64,000 nucleotides of DNA from Pacificispira sp033344895 (GTDB lineage Bacteria > Pseudomonadota > Alphaproteobacteria > UBA8366 > Aestuariispiraceae): the NCBI GenBank assembly GCA_965229685.1, contig OZ245920.1, positions 1,178,001 through 1,242,000 on the forward strand, read 5' to 3'. A program made the translations under genes and the position numbers. Below the pieces are notes generated by a model. That model made no database searches and had not been told where the DNA came from. It worked only from the letters and a program-made list of their open reading frames with translations. Below are positions 25,697 to 34,852 of the stretch, piece after piece; position 1 is the first letter of the stretch; each line of letters opens with the position of its first letter.

Positions 25697-26338
25697 ATGG
25701 GCTGGTACATGTTCTATAAAGCATCCGAACCGCATGGCATGAAGCACAACCCTTTCAACGGGCTGGTCGTGCCCCGGCCGATCGGTTGGATCTCCAGCAT
25801 GGACAAGGACGGCAACGTCAACCTGGCGCCCTATTCCTTCTTCAACGCCGTGTCCTACCACCCGCCCCAGGTGATGTTCTGTGCCACCAGTCCGCACACC
25901 AATGATGACGGACCAAAGGATTCCGTGCGCAACATCATCGAGACCGGTGAGTTCGTGCATAACATGGCGACCTGGCCCCTGCGTGAGGCGGTCAACAAGA
26001 CATCCGTCGCGGCGCCGCATGGTGTCGATGAGTTCGAAGTGGCCGGGCTGACGAAGGCGCCCGCGGAGATGGTTGCGCCGCCGCGCGTCAAGGAGAGCCC
26101 CATCCACCTGGAGTGCAAGCTGGTCCAGGTCGTGGACCTTCCCGCAAGCCAGGAGAATGGCTCCAATACCGTGATTTTCGGCGAAGTAGTGGGAATCCAC
26201 ATTTCGGACGACGTGATCGTCGATGGCATGGTCGACATTCATAAGGTCGACGCGATCTCCCGACTCGGGTATCGCGATTATGCCCGCGTGACCGACGTCT
26301 TCACGATGAACCGTCCCGACTGGCCAATTCAGGAATAG
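25697..26338 (+). CDS. Flavin reductase family protein (FMN-binding split barrel)
   Basis: A 213-residue FMN-binding flavoprotein. HNPFNGLVVPRPIGWISSMDKDGNVNLAPYSFFNAVSYHPPQVMFC is the characteristic start of this group of flavin reductase-like proteins, followed by GEFVHNMATWPLREAVNKTS and a conserved NTVIFGEVVGIHISDDVI strand pair. Some relatives reduce flavin for a monooxygenase, others have no known partner; no monooxygenase gene is adjacent. The start is uncertain: ATG 25664, 25697 and 25709 are all in frame and none has a clear ribosome binding site; 25697 fits the family N-terminus best. Confidence 0.88.
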   Translation: MGWYMFYKASEPHGMKHNPFNGLVVPRPIGWISSMDKDGNVNLAPYSFFNAVSYHPPQVMFCATSPHTNDDGPKDSVRNIIETGEFVHNMATWPLREAVNKTSVAAPHGVDEFEVAGLTKAPAEMVAPPRVKESPIHLECKLVQVVDLPASQENGSNTVIFGEVVGIHISDDVIVDGMVDIHKVDAISRLGYRDYARVTDVFTMNRPDWPIQE

Positions 26339-26356
26339 GTTCGAGCCTTCGATGAG

Positions 26357-27664
26357 ATGACCCGACTGAGTCCGCTATTCGCACTGGTGGTTGCCGTTGC
26401 CCTGCCGTCGGGCGCGCAGGCACAGGACGAAGTGCAGGCCGGTGTGTCCGCCGCCGTGCGCGGCAACGTACAGCTGGCGCGCGGAGACTCCGTCGTCGGG
26501 CAGCGCCTGGGCAGCGGAGAGCCGATCTATCTGAGGGATCAGATAACCGCCGGGACCGATTCCGGCATGCAGATCCTGCTGCTCGACGAGACGGTGTTCA
26601 CGATCGGTCCGAACAGCGAGATGACCATCGACGAGTTCGTGTACGATCCCGCTACCGGCGCCGGCCAGGTCGCGGCCTCGGTCACCAAGGGCGTGTTTCG
26701 TTTCGTGACCGGGCAGGTGGCGCAGAACGACCCTGACAAGATGTCGGTCAAGACCCCCCTCGGGACGATCGGCATCCGCGGCACCATCGCAGGAGGATCG
26801 GTGTCGCCGGAGCGGACGGAAATCGTCCTGCTGGGGCCGGGCATCAACAACAATACGACTGAACGCTCCGGCGCCATCACCGTTTCAAATGCGCAGGGCA
26901 GCGTCGAGATCGAACGAACCGGTTTTGGCACGGTACTCCTGCCCGAAGCCCCGCCATCCCCACCGGCGGCCAGCAGCAATGCCTTTCTGCAAGGGCTCCG
27001 TTCGGGCACGCAGGGCAATGCGTCTGCCACGCAGGACGGGTCCGCACAACAAGGCGGCAATGGCGGCAGCGCGACGACCAACATGACGGGTGCGCCCGCA
27101 GCGACCGGTCAGAGCCGCAGTGCCGCCTTTCAGTCCTCCGTTACAATCGGGCAGACCCTGGCCAGCGGCGCGCCCGATGGCAGCGACAGTGACCCCGTCA
27201 GTTCCGGCATCGGCGAAATCAATACGATTGCCGAACTCAACGGCAGCAGCGGGCAGTTCCATTTCAATGATGCCGGCAACCTCAGCGACGGTGGCTCGTA
27301 TATCATCGCAGTCGACATCAACTTCTCGTCCCGATCGATCGGCGGCGGTAACAGCGCCGTGTCGATTTCGCCGAGCAGTTTTTCCGGCGGCAGTTTTTCG
27401 ATCCTGTCCAACGACTTTTCGACCGGGCGTGACGGCCAGGCCGTTTTCGATGGTCAGAACAACATTACCTTCGCCTGCGGCGGCGACACCTGCAATGGGG
27501 CGGTCGTCATGAAGTTCCGCAACTTCAACGATACAGTTGCCGGCGCCATGGACCATGAGGTCACGGTCACCAACACGAATCAGAGCAAGACCGTCTCGGG
27601 GAGCGATACGGATGTGACGCGTGGCAGCGGTGCGACAGTGGGCACCAGCGGCAGTCTCGATTAA
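26357..27664 (+). CDS. Exported FecR-domain protein
   Basis: A 435-residue protein with a signal peptide (MTRLSPLFALVVAVALPSGAQA). Residues 25-190 contain a FecR domain: GNVQLARGDSVVGQRLGSGEPIYLRDQITAGTDS, MQILLLDETVFTIGPNSEMTIDEFVYDP and VKTPLGTIGIRGT. Unlike anti-sigma FecR proteins it has no cytoplasmic or membrane region; a Ser/Gly/Asn-rich tail of about 240 residues follows, ending in beta-rich repeats, so a periplasmic or cell-surface role is likely. It is convergent with a CHASE2 cyclase, a pairing I have seen in related genomes, but function is unassigned. Confidence 0.88.
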   Translation: MTRLSPLFALVVAVALPSGAQAQDEVQAGVSAAVRGNVQLARGDSVVGQRLGSGEPIYLRDQITAGTDSGMQILLLDETVFTIGPNSEMTIDEFVYDPATGAGQVAASVTKGVFRFVTGQVAQNDPDKMSVKTPLGTIGIRGTIAGGSVSPERTEIVLLGPGINNNTTERSGAITVSNAQGSVEIERTGFGTVLLPEAPPSPPAASSNAFLQGLRSGTQGNASATQDGSAQQGGNGGSATTNMTGAPAATGQSRSAAFQSSVTIGQTLASGAPDGSDSDPVSSGIGEINTIAELNGSSGQFHFNDAGNLSDGGSYIIAVDINFSSRSIGGGNSAVSISPSSFSGGSFSILSNDFSTGRDGQAVFDGQNNITFACGGDTCNGAVVMKFRNFNDTVAGAMDHEVTVTNTNQSKTVSGSDTDVTRGSGATVGTSGSLD

Positions 27665-27721
27665 GGGGACCCTAAGGCTTCAGACGGCTGAACCGGCTGG
27701 AAACGCGAAGTCGAACAAGCG

Positions 27722-29899
27722 CTACTTGCTGGTCATGACGATGCGGATGCCCGTCTCGCCGTCGCGCAGTCGGCGCAAATGCATCTTTGCCAGGCCGTCG
27801 TCGGGGGCCAGCAACAGCACCTCTTCCATGGCGGCTTCGGCCCTCGGGTCCTCCGATTTCATCAGTTCGTAGGCTTCCAGGTACTTCTGAACCGCCGGCC
27901 CGTTGAAGCGTTCCTCGGACATCGGTTCGTAGACCGGTGTTCCCTGGGTCTGTCCCTTCAGAACCAGGGTGCCGCATGGTCGGCCGATGAAGTTCGACAC
28001 GCCCTCCAGGGTCGCCCCCGACAGAGACACGTGCACGCCGAGGAACTTGCCGGCGCTTTCAAGCCGCGCGGCGGTGTTGATGGCATCGCCATGGGCTGTG
28101 TAATCCATGACCGCGCCGCCGAAATTACCCATGGTCACCATGCCGGAATTGATCCCGATCCGGGTTTCGTTCAGGGGAATGCCCTCGGCCTGCTTCTGTT
28201 TCGAATATGCGTCCGACCATTGGTTCATCTCCATCGCGCAGTCATAGGCGCGTTGGCGGTGGTCGGGCTGATCGAGCGGCGGCAGGAACGCGTTGAAATG
28301 AAAGACGGTCGCGTCGCCGACGATCTTGTCCAGATAGCCGCCATGCTTGAGGCCGATCCGAACCATGTTGTCGATGTAATCGTTCAGCAGAGGCACGGCG
28401 ACCTCCGGATCCGATTTCTCCACAAAACTGGTGAACCCGGCCAGATCGGTGAAGATGAAGGTGCATTCCTTGCGGGTACCGCCCAGCTTCAGGGCTTCCG
28501 GGTGCAGGGCCAGACTGTCGACAAGGTTCGGGCTGACGAAGGTCTTGAACGCGCCGCGAATGAATTTCTGCTCCCGCTCCGTCTGCCAGTAGCGGGCGCT
28601 GGAACAGACCATGAAGACGGCCAGGGCAGCGACCGAAGGCAACAGCGGGTCGAATAGCAGACGCAGTTCCAGAAACGCCCACAGCGCGCCGCCGGCACCG
28701 GCCAGAACCAGCGCGCCCCCAAGAACGGCGGACCAGACTGCGCCGAATTTCAGCACGACGACGATCAGGAGGAATGAGACCACGATCATCAGAATGAACT
28801 CGGCCCCCTCGGCCCAGTCCGGTCGGACGAGGTAGTTCCCGGAGAGGATCTGGTCGATCACCTGTGCATGCATGTAGACACCGGGCACCTGCTGACCCAG
28901 CGTGTTGTAGCGCAGATCGCGCAGCCCGGCGGCGGAAGTGCCGATCAGGATGATGCGTCCCTGCAGTCGGGTCGGGTCGACTTCGCCGGTGACCAGTTGC
29001 CACATCGGCACGACGTCTTCTGAGCCGACCGGGGAATAATGAACACGCATGCCGCCGCGCTTGTCGGTCGGCACGACGAACTGTCCAACCTTCATCTTCA
29101 CGATGCCGGTATTCTGCCCATAGCCGGTCTCGCCGCTGCCGCCGACCGTCTTGAAACTGTAGCTGCTGGCGCCCTGCGCAACGCGCAAGGCTTCGAGAGC
29201 GAGTGTCGCGATGCCTTGATCGCCCTGGCTGCTCATAAGGGTAACCACGCGAATGACCCCGTCGACATCCGGGGTCAGGCTGACCGATCCGACGCCCGCC
29301 GCGGCGTCTTCCAGGGCGGGGATGTTTCGTGTCAGGCCACCGGTCGAATACATGTAGTTCAGGGCGGACGGTTCGCTGGAATTCACGCCGTATTTCAGTT
29401 CCAGCGGTGGGCGGTCGGCGTCGAGGTCGGACGGGTTGAGGGCCATGCCCAGGACGACGCGTCCGCGAGCGATGGCTGCCGCGAAGATCTCGTCATTGTT
29501 GGGCAGTTCCAATCCGGCCAGACGGTCCTGGGCTTCTTCCGGCATCCTGCCCACCGCCAGCGACGGGGAGGAACTGTCCGGTTCGGCGAAGAAGACGTCA
29601 TAGGCGATTACGGCGGCCCCGGCGTCCTGCAAATAGGATGTGATGGCCGCCAGATAATCCCGCGGCCACGGCCATTGTCCCATTTTCAGAAGGCTCTCCT
29701 CGTCGATATCGACGATCAGTACCGGGCTGCCCTCAAAATGCGCGCGCGGTTCGATCTGCTGGTAGGTATCGAATACGACGTTTCGAAGTCGTGACTTCAG
29801 GGGGAAGTCGGCTCGAATCAGGACCACACAAACCGCCAGAACCGCAAATGATAAAAGAACGGGTACCAGTTTTCTGGCGATGTCGGCGGCGTTTCCCAT
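27722..29899 (-). CDS. CHASE2-domain adenylate/guanylate cyclase
   Basis: A 725-residue membrane signalling enzyme. One N-terminal membrane helix (10-30) is followed by an extracytoplasmic CHASE2 domain (about 35-340; PVLIVDIDEESLLKMGQWPWPRDYLA), three further membrane helices (about 365-440) and a class III cyclase domain (about 480-680). Catalytic features include the metal Asp in FIFTDLAGFTSF, VGDATVFHF in the second metal site, and the GNFGGAVMDYTAHGDAINTAARLE block with the transition-state Asn/Arg. It should make cAMP or cGMP in response to a periplasmic signal. It is convergent with the FecR-domain gene 57 bp away. Confidence 0.95.
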   Translation of the reverse strand: MGNAADIARKLVPVLLSFAVLAVCVVLIRADFPLKSRLRNVVFDTYQQIEPRAHFEGSPVLIVDIDEESLLKMGQWPWPRDYLAAITSYLQDAGAAVIAYDVFFAEPDSSSPSLAVGRMPEEAQDRLAGLELPNNDEIFAAAIARGRVVLGMALNPSDLDADRPPLELKYGVNSSEPSALNYMYSTGGLTRNIPALEDAAAGVGSVSLTPDVDGVIRVVTLMSSQGDQGIATLALEALRVAQGASSYSFKTVGGSGETGYGQNTGIVKMKVGQFVVPTDKRGGMRVHYSPVGSEDVVPMWQLVTGEVDPTRLQGRIILIGTSAAGLRDLRYNTLGQQVPGVYMHAQVIDQILSGNYLVRPDWAEGAEFILMIVVSFLLIVVVLKFGAVWSAVLGGALVLAGAGGALWAFLELRLLFDPLLPSVAALAVFMVCSSARYWQTEREQKFIRGAFKTFVSPNLVDSLALHPEALKLGGTRKECTFIFTDLAGFTSFVEKSDPEVAVPLLNDYIDNMVRIGLKHGGYLDKIVGDATVFHFNAFLPPLDQPDHRQRAYDCAMEMNQWSDAYSKQKQAEGIPLNETRIGINSGMVTMGNFGGAVMDYTAHGDAINTAARLESAGKFLGVHVSLSGATLEGVSNFIGRPCGTLVLKGQTQGTPVYEPMSEERFNGPAVQKYLEAYELMKSEDPRAEAAMEEVLLLAPDDGLAKMHLRRLRDGETGIRIVMTSK

Positions 29900-29919
29900 G
29901 AATTGCGACGGCTACACCG

Positions 29920-30711
29920 TTACTGCTGCGCAAACACGCGCTGCAGCAGGTCCGTGGTCCGTTTGGCCGGGTTCTCGCGGATCGCCGCCTCCTCGACCGC
30001 GATATAGTGGAACAGGCCATCGAATGCCTTCTGGGTGGCGTGCTCGGTCAGGTCGCCTTTGACGTCGGGCACGAAGGGCAGGGTGTCGTACCCCTCCATC
30101 ATCCGGTCCAGGGCATCGACCGCACCGACTTCCGCCAGGGCGCGGTCCACGATCGGGCGGATGCGGGCCTTGATGTCGTCGCCGCCAACACGCATCAGAT
30201 ACTGCGTGGCTGCATCGTCGGGTCCCTGCAGAATGCCTTTCGCGTCGTCCAGGGTCATGGCCTGGATGGCATTCAGGACAACTTCGCCGCTTTCGTCCAT
30301 GGCGGCTTCGGCGGCCCGGTTCATCTTCAGTTCGACCTCGTCGCCCAGGCTGCCGAGACCGACCTTGGAAAGCAGTTTCTGCGCCTTCTGCAGCTCCGCC
30401 GGAAGCGGGATATGCGCGACCGGGTCTGCATTGAAACCGTCGACGGATCCCAGATTGTCGACGACCAGCTTGCTGCCGACTTCCAATGCCTGTTTCAGTC
30501 CTTCGGCGATTTCGCTGCCGCTGAGACCGGCCGCCGTCGAACCGGCGGATGATCCACCAAGGGATTGGTTCAAAAGGGACTTTGCGTTATCCAGCAGGGA
30601 GTCCGCACCAGCGTTGAGCGGGACCATCGCCAGCACCGCGACCAGAAGGGGCGGCGACCAGCGCCGGCCGGATTTGGGCGTGCGGTTCGAAATTCGGGTC
30701 GGGCCGGTCAT
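29920..30711 (-). CDS. DUF4197 family exported protein
   Basis: A 263-residue protein with a long n-region and signal core (PLLVAVLAMVPLNAGA, cleavage near residue 36). The mature sequence SEIAEGLKQALEVGSKLVVDNLGSVDGFNADPVAHIPLPAELQKAQKLLSKVGLG and the later DALDRMMEGYDTLPFVPDVKGDLTEHATQKAFDGLFHYIAVEEAAIRENPAKRTTDLLQRVF match DUF4197, a widespread periplasmic family without known function. It lies 20 bp upstream of the CHASE2 cyclase on the same strand, so the two are probably one operon. Confidence 0.93.
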   Translation of the reverse strand: MTGPTRISNRTPKSGRRWSPPLLVAVLAMVPLNAGADSLLDNAKSLLNQSLGGSSAGSTAAGLSGSEIAEGLKQALEVGSKLVVDNLGSVDGFNADPVAHIPLPAELQKAQKLLSKVGLGSLGDEVELKMNRAAEAAMDESGEVVLNAIQAMTLDDAKGILQGPDDAATQYLMRVGGDDIKARIRPIVDRALAEVGAVDALDRMMEGYDTLPFVPDVKGDLTEHATQKAFDGLFHYIAVEEAAIRENPAKRTTDLLQRVFAQQ

Positions 30712-30958
30712 CTCGATTGTTCATCCTCTCGACTTTGCATGGCGCAATGTCTGCACCAAAACTTCCACCCGTCGGCATGCTAATCCATTCGTACCGTAAA
30801 AAGAAATGCCGGGCTTCGGCAATTTGGCGGTCCCGGGAAATCTCCGTTCCGGCGGATGACCGATGCGCGGCTTCCCGCTACACTGTTGACGGCGGTTCGT
30901 AAGATGCACCGCCTGTCGGGCCGTCCGTCACCATACCTGTCGTCTGGAAGGGGGAAGC

Positions 30959-31735
30959 ATGTTGTCGCCGAATGCGTTCCGGGACAAAGCCATAGCAGCA
31001 GCGTTTGCAGCGGCTTTCGTGTTTTGGGGGGGCGCAACGCCTCTGCCGGCCCTCGCGCAGTCAGCGAACGAATCCGCGCAATCCGAACCGGACGAGCAAC
31101 CGGACGCCCTGCCCAGTGCCGTCCCGGTATTGGAAGCGTTGAAGAAGCAGTTGGACGGCCTTGGCGCCTCTCTGGACGCGCTGCAATCGGATCTGCGGGC
31201 GAAATCCGAGGAAACGGCGGCCCTGGCCGAGCAGTTGTCGGAGCAGGCCGCCGCCCTGACGGAGCTTGAAGCCGCGCTGACCGAAGCACGGGCCGAGGCG
31301 TCCGCGGCCACGGAGGCCGGGGCTGCAGCCCTGCGCCGGAAGGACAATCTGATCGAGGAACTGAAAGATCGGATCAGCGCTTCCAGTGCGTCGATTGCCG
31401 CGTTACAGGGGGATTTGGCAGCAGCCCGGGCGGAAATTGACCGGCTGAACGGTGAATTGCGGAACAAGGACGATTCCTCCGAGGCTGTGGCCGACCTGCA
31501 GGCGGAACTGGCATCCACGAAGGCCGACCATGACATCCTGAGCGAGCGCCTGTCGGAGACGGAGAAGATGCTGGCCGATGAGCAGTCCGCCGTGTCCGCC
31601 AGCAGAAGCGCGCTTTCGAAGGCGGAGGCTGAGCGTGAAGCGCTGAAACTTCAGCGTTTCTGGCTGTCCATCCTGGTGGCCATATTGCTGGTCGTCGCGG
31701 GATTCTTTGGATTTCGGCGACGAAGCACGGCATAG
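30959..31735 (+). CDS. Signal-anchored coiled-coil protein with C-terminal membrane helix
   Basis: A 258-residue protein: signal sequence (AIAAAFAAAFVFWGGATPLPALAQ), an acidic linker, a continuous coiled coil from about residue 60 to 228 rich in Ala, Glu, Leu heptads (LEALKKQLDGLGASLDALQSDLRAKSEETAAL), then a C-terminal membrane helix (WLSILVAILLVVAGFFGF) and basic FRRRSTA tail inside. This places the coiled coil in the periplasm, anchored to the inner membrane. I do not recognise the family. GGAAGGGGGA precedes the ATG. A sensor kinase gene starts 53 bp downstream, so a partner role in sensing or envelope spacing is possible. Confidence 0.8.
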   Translation: MLSPNAFRDKAIAAAFAAAFVFWGGATPLPALAQSANESAQSEPDEQPDALPSAVPVLEALKKQLDGLGASLDALQSDLRAKSEETAALAEQLSEQAAALTELEAALTEARAEASAATEAGAAALRRKDNLIEELKDRISASSASIAALQGDLAAARAEIDRLNGELRNKDDSSEAVADLQAELASTKADHDILSERLSETEKMLADEQSAVSASRSALSKAEAEREALKLQRFWLSILVAILLVVAGFFGFRRRSTA

Positions 31736-31788
31736 ATTGCAGCCGGGCCTTCCCGCAAGGAGATGCATAAAGTGCGTCGGGATCGAAC

Positions 31789-33606
31789 GTGAAACTGGGG
31801 ATCAGGGGGATACTGGCCGGCGCCTTCATCGTCGCCGCGATCGTGCCGCTGGCCGCCTGGGCGTCGTGGGTCAGCATCTCCGCCCTGGATCGAGAGATCG
31901 AGGAGGTCGAAGATCGGCATCTGCTGCTGGCCCGCAATCTGAGCCGCGCCCTGGATCGATACGCCCATGATGTCGCGGCGGTGTTCGCGCATGTGGTGGA
32001 GGCCGATCCGAAATCCGGCGGCTCCGAACATTTGTCCGCCCTGCTGGAATCTCTCGAATTCCGTCATATCTGCCTAATCGAGACAGACAGCCGGCGGGTG
32101 ATATCGGTTTCGACCGCCACGTCGACCGATCTCAGTTCCGTCGCTTTGCCGCCGCTGGACGAATACATCGCCCGTGCCGAACGCGGGCTCGGCCGGATGA
32201 TGTTCTCGAACGCGGTTCGCAACCCGAATGGCGCGCCTGCGATCTATCTGACCAAGAAGGTCGGCCCAAATCTGGTCGCCCTCGGGGAATTGAGCACGCG
32301 TTACATGCGGGACACACAGCAGGCCGTCGCCTTCGGTGAGGGAGGGCATGCAGCGATCGTCGATGCGGCCGGCAATGTCATCGGTCACCCCAACAAGGCC
32401 TGGGAGGAGGAAGTCCGCAATATTGCGCAGGTCGATGCGGTCGCCCGAATGATCGCGGGGGAGACCGGCGTTTCGCAATTCTACTCACCGGCGGCAGAGC
32501 TGGACATGATTGCCGGTTTCACCACCGTGCCGATGACCGGTTGGGGCGTCATGATCCCGCAGCCCCTGCGCGAGCTTGAGGCCCGGGCCGACGAGGTCAG
32601 AAACTCCGCCTATGGGATCGTCGCCTTTGGTGCGGCCGTGGCCGGCATTGTCGGCTGGCTGATCGGCGGTTTGATCGCCAGGCCCATGAGGGCTGTCGCG
32701 GCAGCTGCTGACCGGCTGGCCGAAGGGCGCTCGGACGTCTCTGTCCCGATGCCGTCCGGCATGGCGATTGCCGAGCTTGAGGCGCTGGCCCTTCGCTTCA
32801 ACCAGATGACCGCCGCATTGGACGAATCGCATCGTGCCCAGACCCTGGCCTTGCGTGCTGCGGAGGAGGCCGCAGAGGCCAAGTCGGATTTCGTCGCCCG
32901 TGTGTCGCATGAGCTCAGGACGCCGTTGAATTCCGTCATCGGATTTTCCGGGATGATCCGCGATCAGGCGCATGGTGCCATCGGCTCTCCGGACTATGTC
33001 GAATATGCAAGGCTGATCCATGACAGCGGCCAGCGGCTGCTGGAGATGGTCAACGACATCATTGCCTTTGCCCGCATCGAGGGCCGCAGCGAGGAATTGA
33101 CCGAAACCTCGATCGATCTGCGCCGAACGGTGTCGGCCGTGGCCGATCAGGTAGCGGCATTGGCCGAGGAAACCGGCGTTGCGGTCGCCGTTGCGGTCGA
33201 TGAAGGCCTGCCGCAGGTCTGGGGCGACGAGATCAAGCTGCGCCAGGCCCTCGGTCATCTCGTCAAGAATGCCGTTCTGTTCACCCAGTCGGGCGGCCGG
33301 GTCCGTATCGACGCAGCGCTGACCGACAATGGCGGGCTGTCGATTGCCGTATCTGACACCGGGATCGGAATTTCCGAATCGGACATTCCGACGGCGCTGG
33401 CTCCGTTTGGACAGATTTCATCCCGGTTGGACCGGTCGCATGAAGGGGCGGGGCTGGGTCTGCCGCTGGCCAAGATGCTGATCGAACTGCATGGCGGATC
33501 TTTGCGCCTGCGGTCTAGTCCCGAGGATGGAACGACCGTGACGATGACACTGCCGCCGGAACGCGTCGGGATTTCCGGGACCCTGCGCGAACGGTTGTCC
33601 GGCTAG
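31789..33606 (+). CDS. Membrane sensor histidine kinase (orphan)
   Basis: A 605-residue kinase: membrane helices at 7-29 and 275-297 enclosing a periplasmic double-Cache-like sensor (GGHAAIVDAAGNVIGHP is a Cache strand pattern), HAMP (about 298-350), dimerisation/phosphoacceptor domain with His374 in RVSHELRTPLNSVIGF, and an ATPase domain with N-box HLVKNAVLF, G1 DTGIGI and G2 GAGLGLPLAK. The start is a GTG; no in-frame ATG fits. No response-regulator gene is adjacent. The upstream coiled-coil membrane protein is on the same strand 53 bp away. Confidence 0.95.
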   Translation: MKLGIRGILAGAFIVAAIVPLAAWASWVSISALDREIEEVEDRHLLLARNLSRALDRYAHDVAAVFAHVVEADPKSGGSEHLSALLESLEFRHICLIETDSRRVISVSTATSTDLSSVALPPLDEYIARAERGLGRMMFSNAVRNPNGAPAIYLTKKVGPNLVALGELSTRYMRDTQQAVAFGEGGHAAIVDAAGNVIGHPNKAWEEEVRNIAQVDAVARMIAGETGVSQFYSPAAELDMIAGFTTVPMTGWGVMIPQPLRELEARADEVRNSAYGIVAFGAAVAGIVGWLIGGLIARPMRAVAAAADRLAEGRSDVSVPMPSGMAIAELEALALRFNQMTAALDESHRAQTLALRAAEEAAEAKSDFVARVSHELRTPLNSVIGFSGMIRDQAHGAIGSPDYVEYARLIHDSGQRLLEMVNDIIAFARIEGRSEELTETSIDLRRTVSAVADQVAALAEETGVAVAVAVDEGLPQVWGDEIKLRQALGHLVKNAVLFTQSGGRVRIDAALTDNGGLSIAVSDTGIGISESDIPTALAPFGQISSRLDRSHEGAGLGLPLAKMLIELHGGSLRLRSSPEDGTTVTMTLPPERVGISGTLRERLSG

Positions 33607-33618
33607 GTTGCGTCGACG

Positions 33619-34053
33619 TCAGTCGATCTCGGCCTCGGTGATGGTCAGGTCCTGCGCTCGGCTGATCTGTTCCTCCGGCAGCGCCACGGTCTTCCCGGTT
33701 TCAAGACTGGCCTGTACCGCCGTCACATCGGACGAGGCGATGAGAGAGGCGTTCTCGACATCGAACATGCGATGCAGGAAGCGCAGATGCTTGCGGCCGA
33801 CCGCGATGAACCCGCTTTCGATGCGAACCAGTTCGCCGCCCTGCAATTCCCGTACATACTGGAAATTCTGGCGAACCACGGCGACCCGGCGTCCCTGCTG
33901 CCGGATGCTTCGCGGCGTCACGCCGATGGTATGCATCAGGAACCACGTCGCCTGATCGAAGCGTTCGATGTAGAGACGCGAATTCATGGAGGATTCAGGA
34001 TCGTATTCCGAAGCCATGACGGCACCGCGAAAGGTCTCGGTCCAAGCGTTCAT
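33619..34053 (-). CDS. Hot-dog-fold thioesterase-like protein
   Basis: A 144-residue single hot-dog domain (4HBT-like): VMASEYDPESSMNSRLYIERFDQATWFLMHTIG carries the Asp and helix of the fold, followed by strands VRQNFQYVRELQGGELVRIESGFIAVGRKHLRFLHRMFD. It probably hydrolyses an acyl-CoA; the typical catalytic Asp/Glu position is not certain from sequence. It is the last gene of a four-gene minus-strand operon (pdxH, cation efflux, SDR, thioesterase), 19 bp after the SDR gene. Confidence 0.85.
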   Translation of the reverse strand: MNAWTETFRGAVMASEYDPESSMNSRLYIERFDQATWFLMHTIGVTPRSIRQQGRRVAVVRQNFQYVRELQGGELVRIESGFIAVGRKHLRFLHRMFDVENASLIASSDVTAVQASLETGKTVALPEEQISRAQDLTITEAEID

Positions 34054-34072
34054 TGTCTTCCTCCTTCTCGGC

Positions 34073-34852
34073 TCAGTAGAGGTGTTGCCCCCCCGTCACG
34101 AAAATCTCTGTACCCGTAACATAGCTGAAATCGTCCCCGCAAAGACGATAAACACAGGCGGCTACCTCGCGGGCGGCACCCATGCGCTGCATGGGAATAC
34201 GGGCGATCAGGGGTTCGTACTCCTCTCCGATCATCTCGGTTTCGATCTCACCGGGGGCAACGGCGTTCACCCGGACCCCGATCTGGGCGAATTCGACGGA
34301 CAGTTCCCGGGTCAAGGCCGACAGACCTGCCTTTGATGTCGAATAGGCGGAACCGGCGAAGGGGTGAATTGCGTGCCCGGCGATTGAAGTGATGTTGACG
34401 ATTGCCGCGCCGCCGGCAGAGCCGTCGGGCCTCTTGCGCGCACCGCGCCCCAGAGCCTTGGCAAAACCGCGACACAGGGTCAGTGGCGTGAAGAAGTTCA
34501 GTTCGAACACCTCGCGCCACTTGTCGAGGTCTCCGTTCAGGCATCCAAGCCGCTCCTTGAACGATGCCTTGGGTGAAACGGCGGCATTGTTGACCAGGGC
34601 ATGGATGGGGGCGTCCCCGACGATGTCATTCGCCGCCTTGATGAAGGCCGCGACGTCGTTCTTGTCGCTCAGATCGGTCGGGATGTGATGGGTCCAGTTC
34701 GGGTCCGCCCGGCAATGGTCCGGTATGCCTTCGCGTGAACAAGTGATGATGCGCCAGCCCTCGTCGGAGAACCGCTGCACGGTGGCATGACCGATGCCGC
34801 GGCTGGCGCCGGTCAGGATGACGGTTCTTCGATGCTCGGTCTCACTACTCAT
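34073..34852 (-). CDS. SDR-family oxidoreductase
   Basis: A 259-residue classical short-chain dehydrogenase. Cofactor site TGASRGIG (residues 14-21), structural NNAA, catalytic Ser in NITSIAGHA and YxxxK in AYSTSKAGLSALTRELSVEFA, and the C-terminal SYVTGTEIFVTGGQHLY are all present. An unusual loop GLGRGARKRPDGSAGGAAI-like sits before the Ser strand. Substrate is unknown. Its start overlaps the stop of the cation-efflux gene by four bases (ATGA), and the thioesterase gene follows; a role in fatty acyl or 3-hydroxyacyl metabolism would fit but is unproven. Confidence 0.92.
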   Translation of the reverse strand: MSSETEHRRTVILTGASRGIGHATVQRFSDEGWRIITCSREGIPDHCRADPNWTHHIPTDLSDKNDVAAFIKAANDIVGDAPIHALVNNAAVSPKASFKERLGCLNGDLDKWREVFELNFFTPLTLCRGFAKALGRGARKRPDGSAGGAAIVNITSIAGHAIHPFAGSAYSTSKAGLSALTRELSVEFAQIGVRVNAVAPGEIETEMIGEEYEPLIARIPMQRMGAAREVAACVYRLCGDDFSYVTGTEIFVTGGQHLY

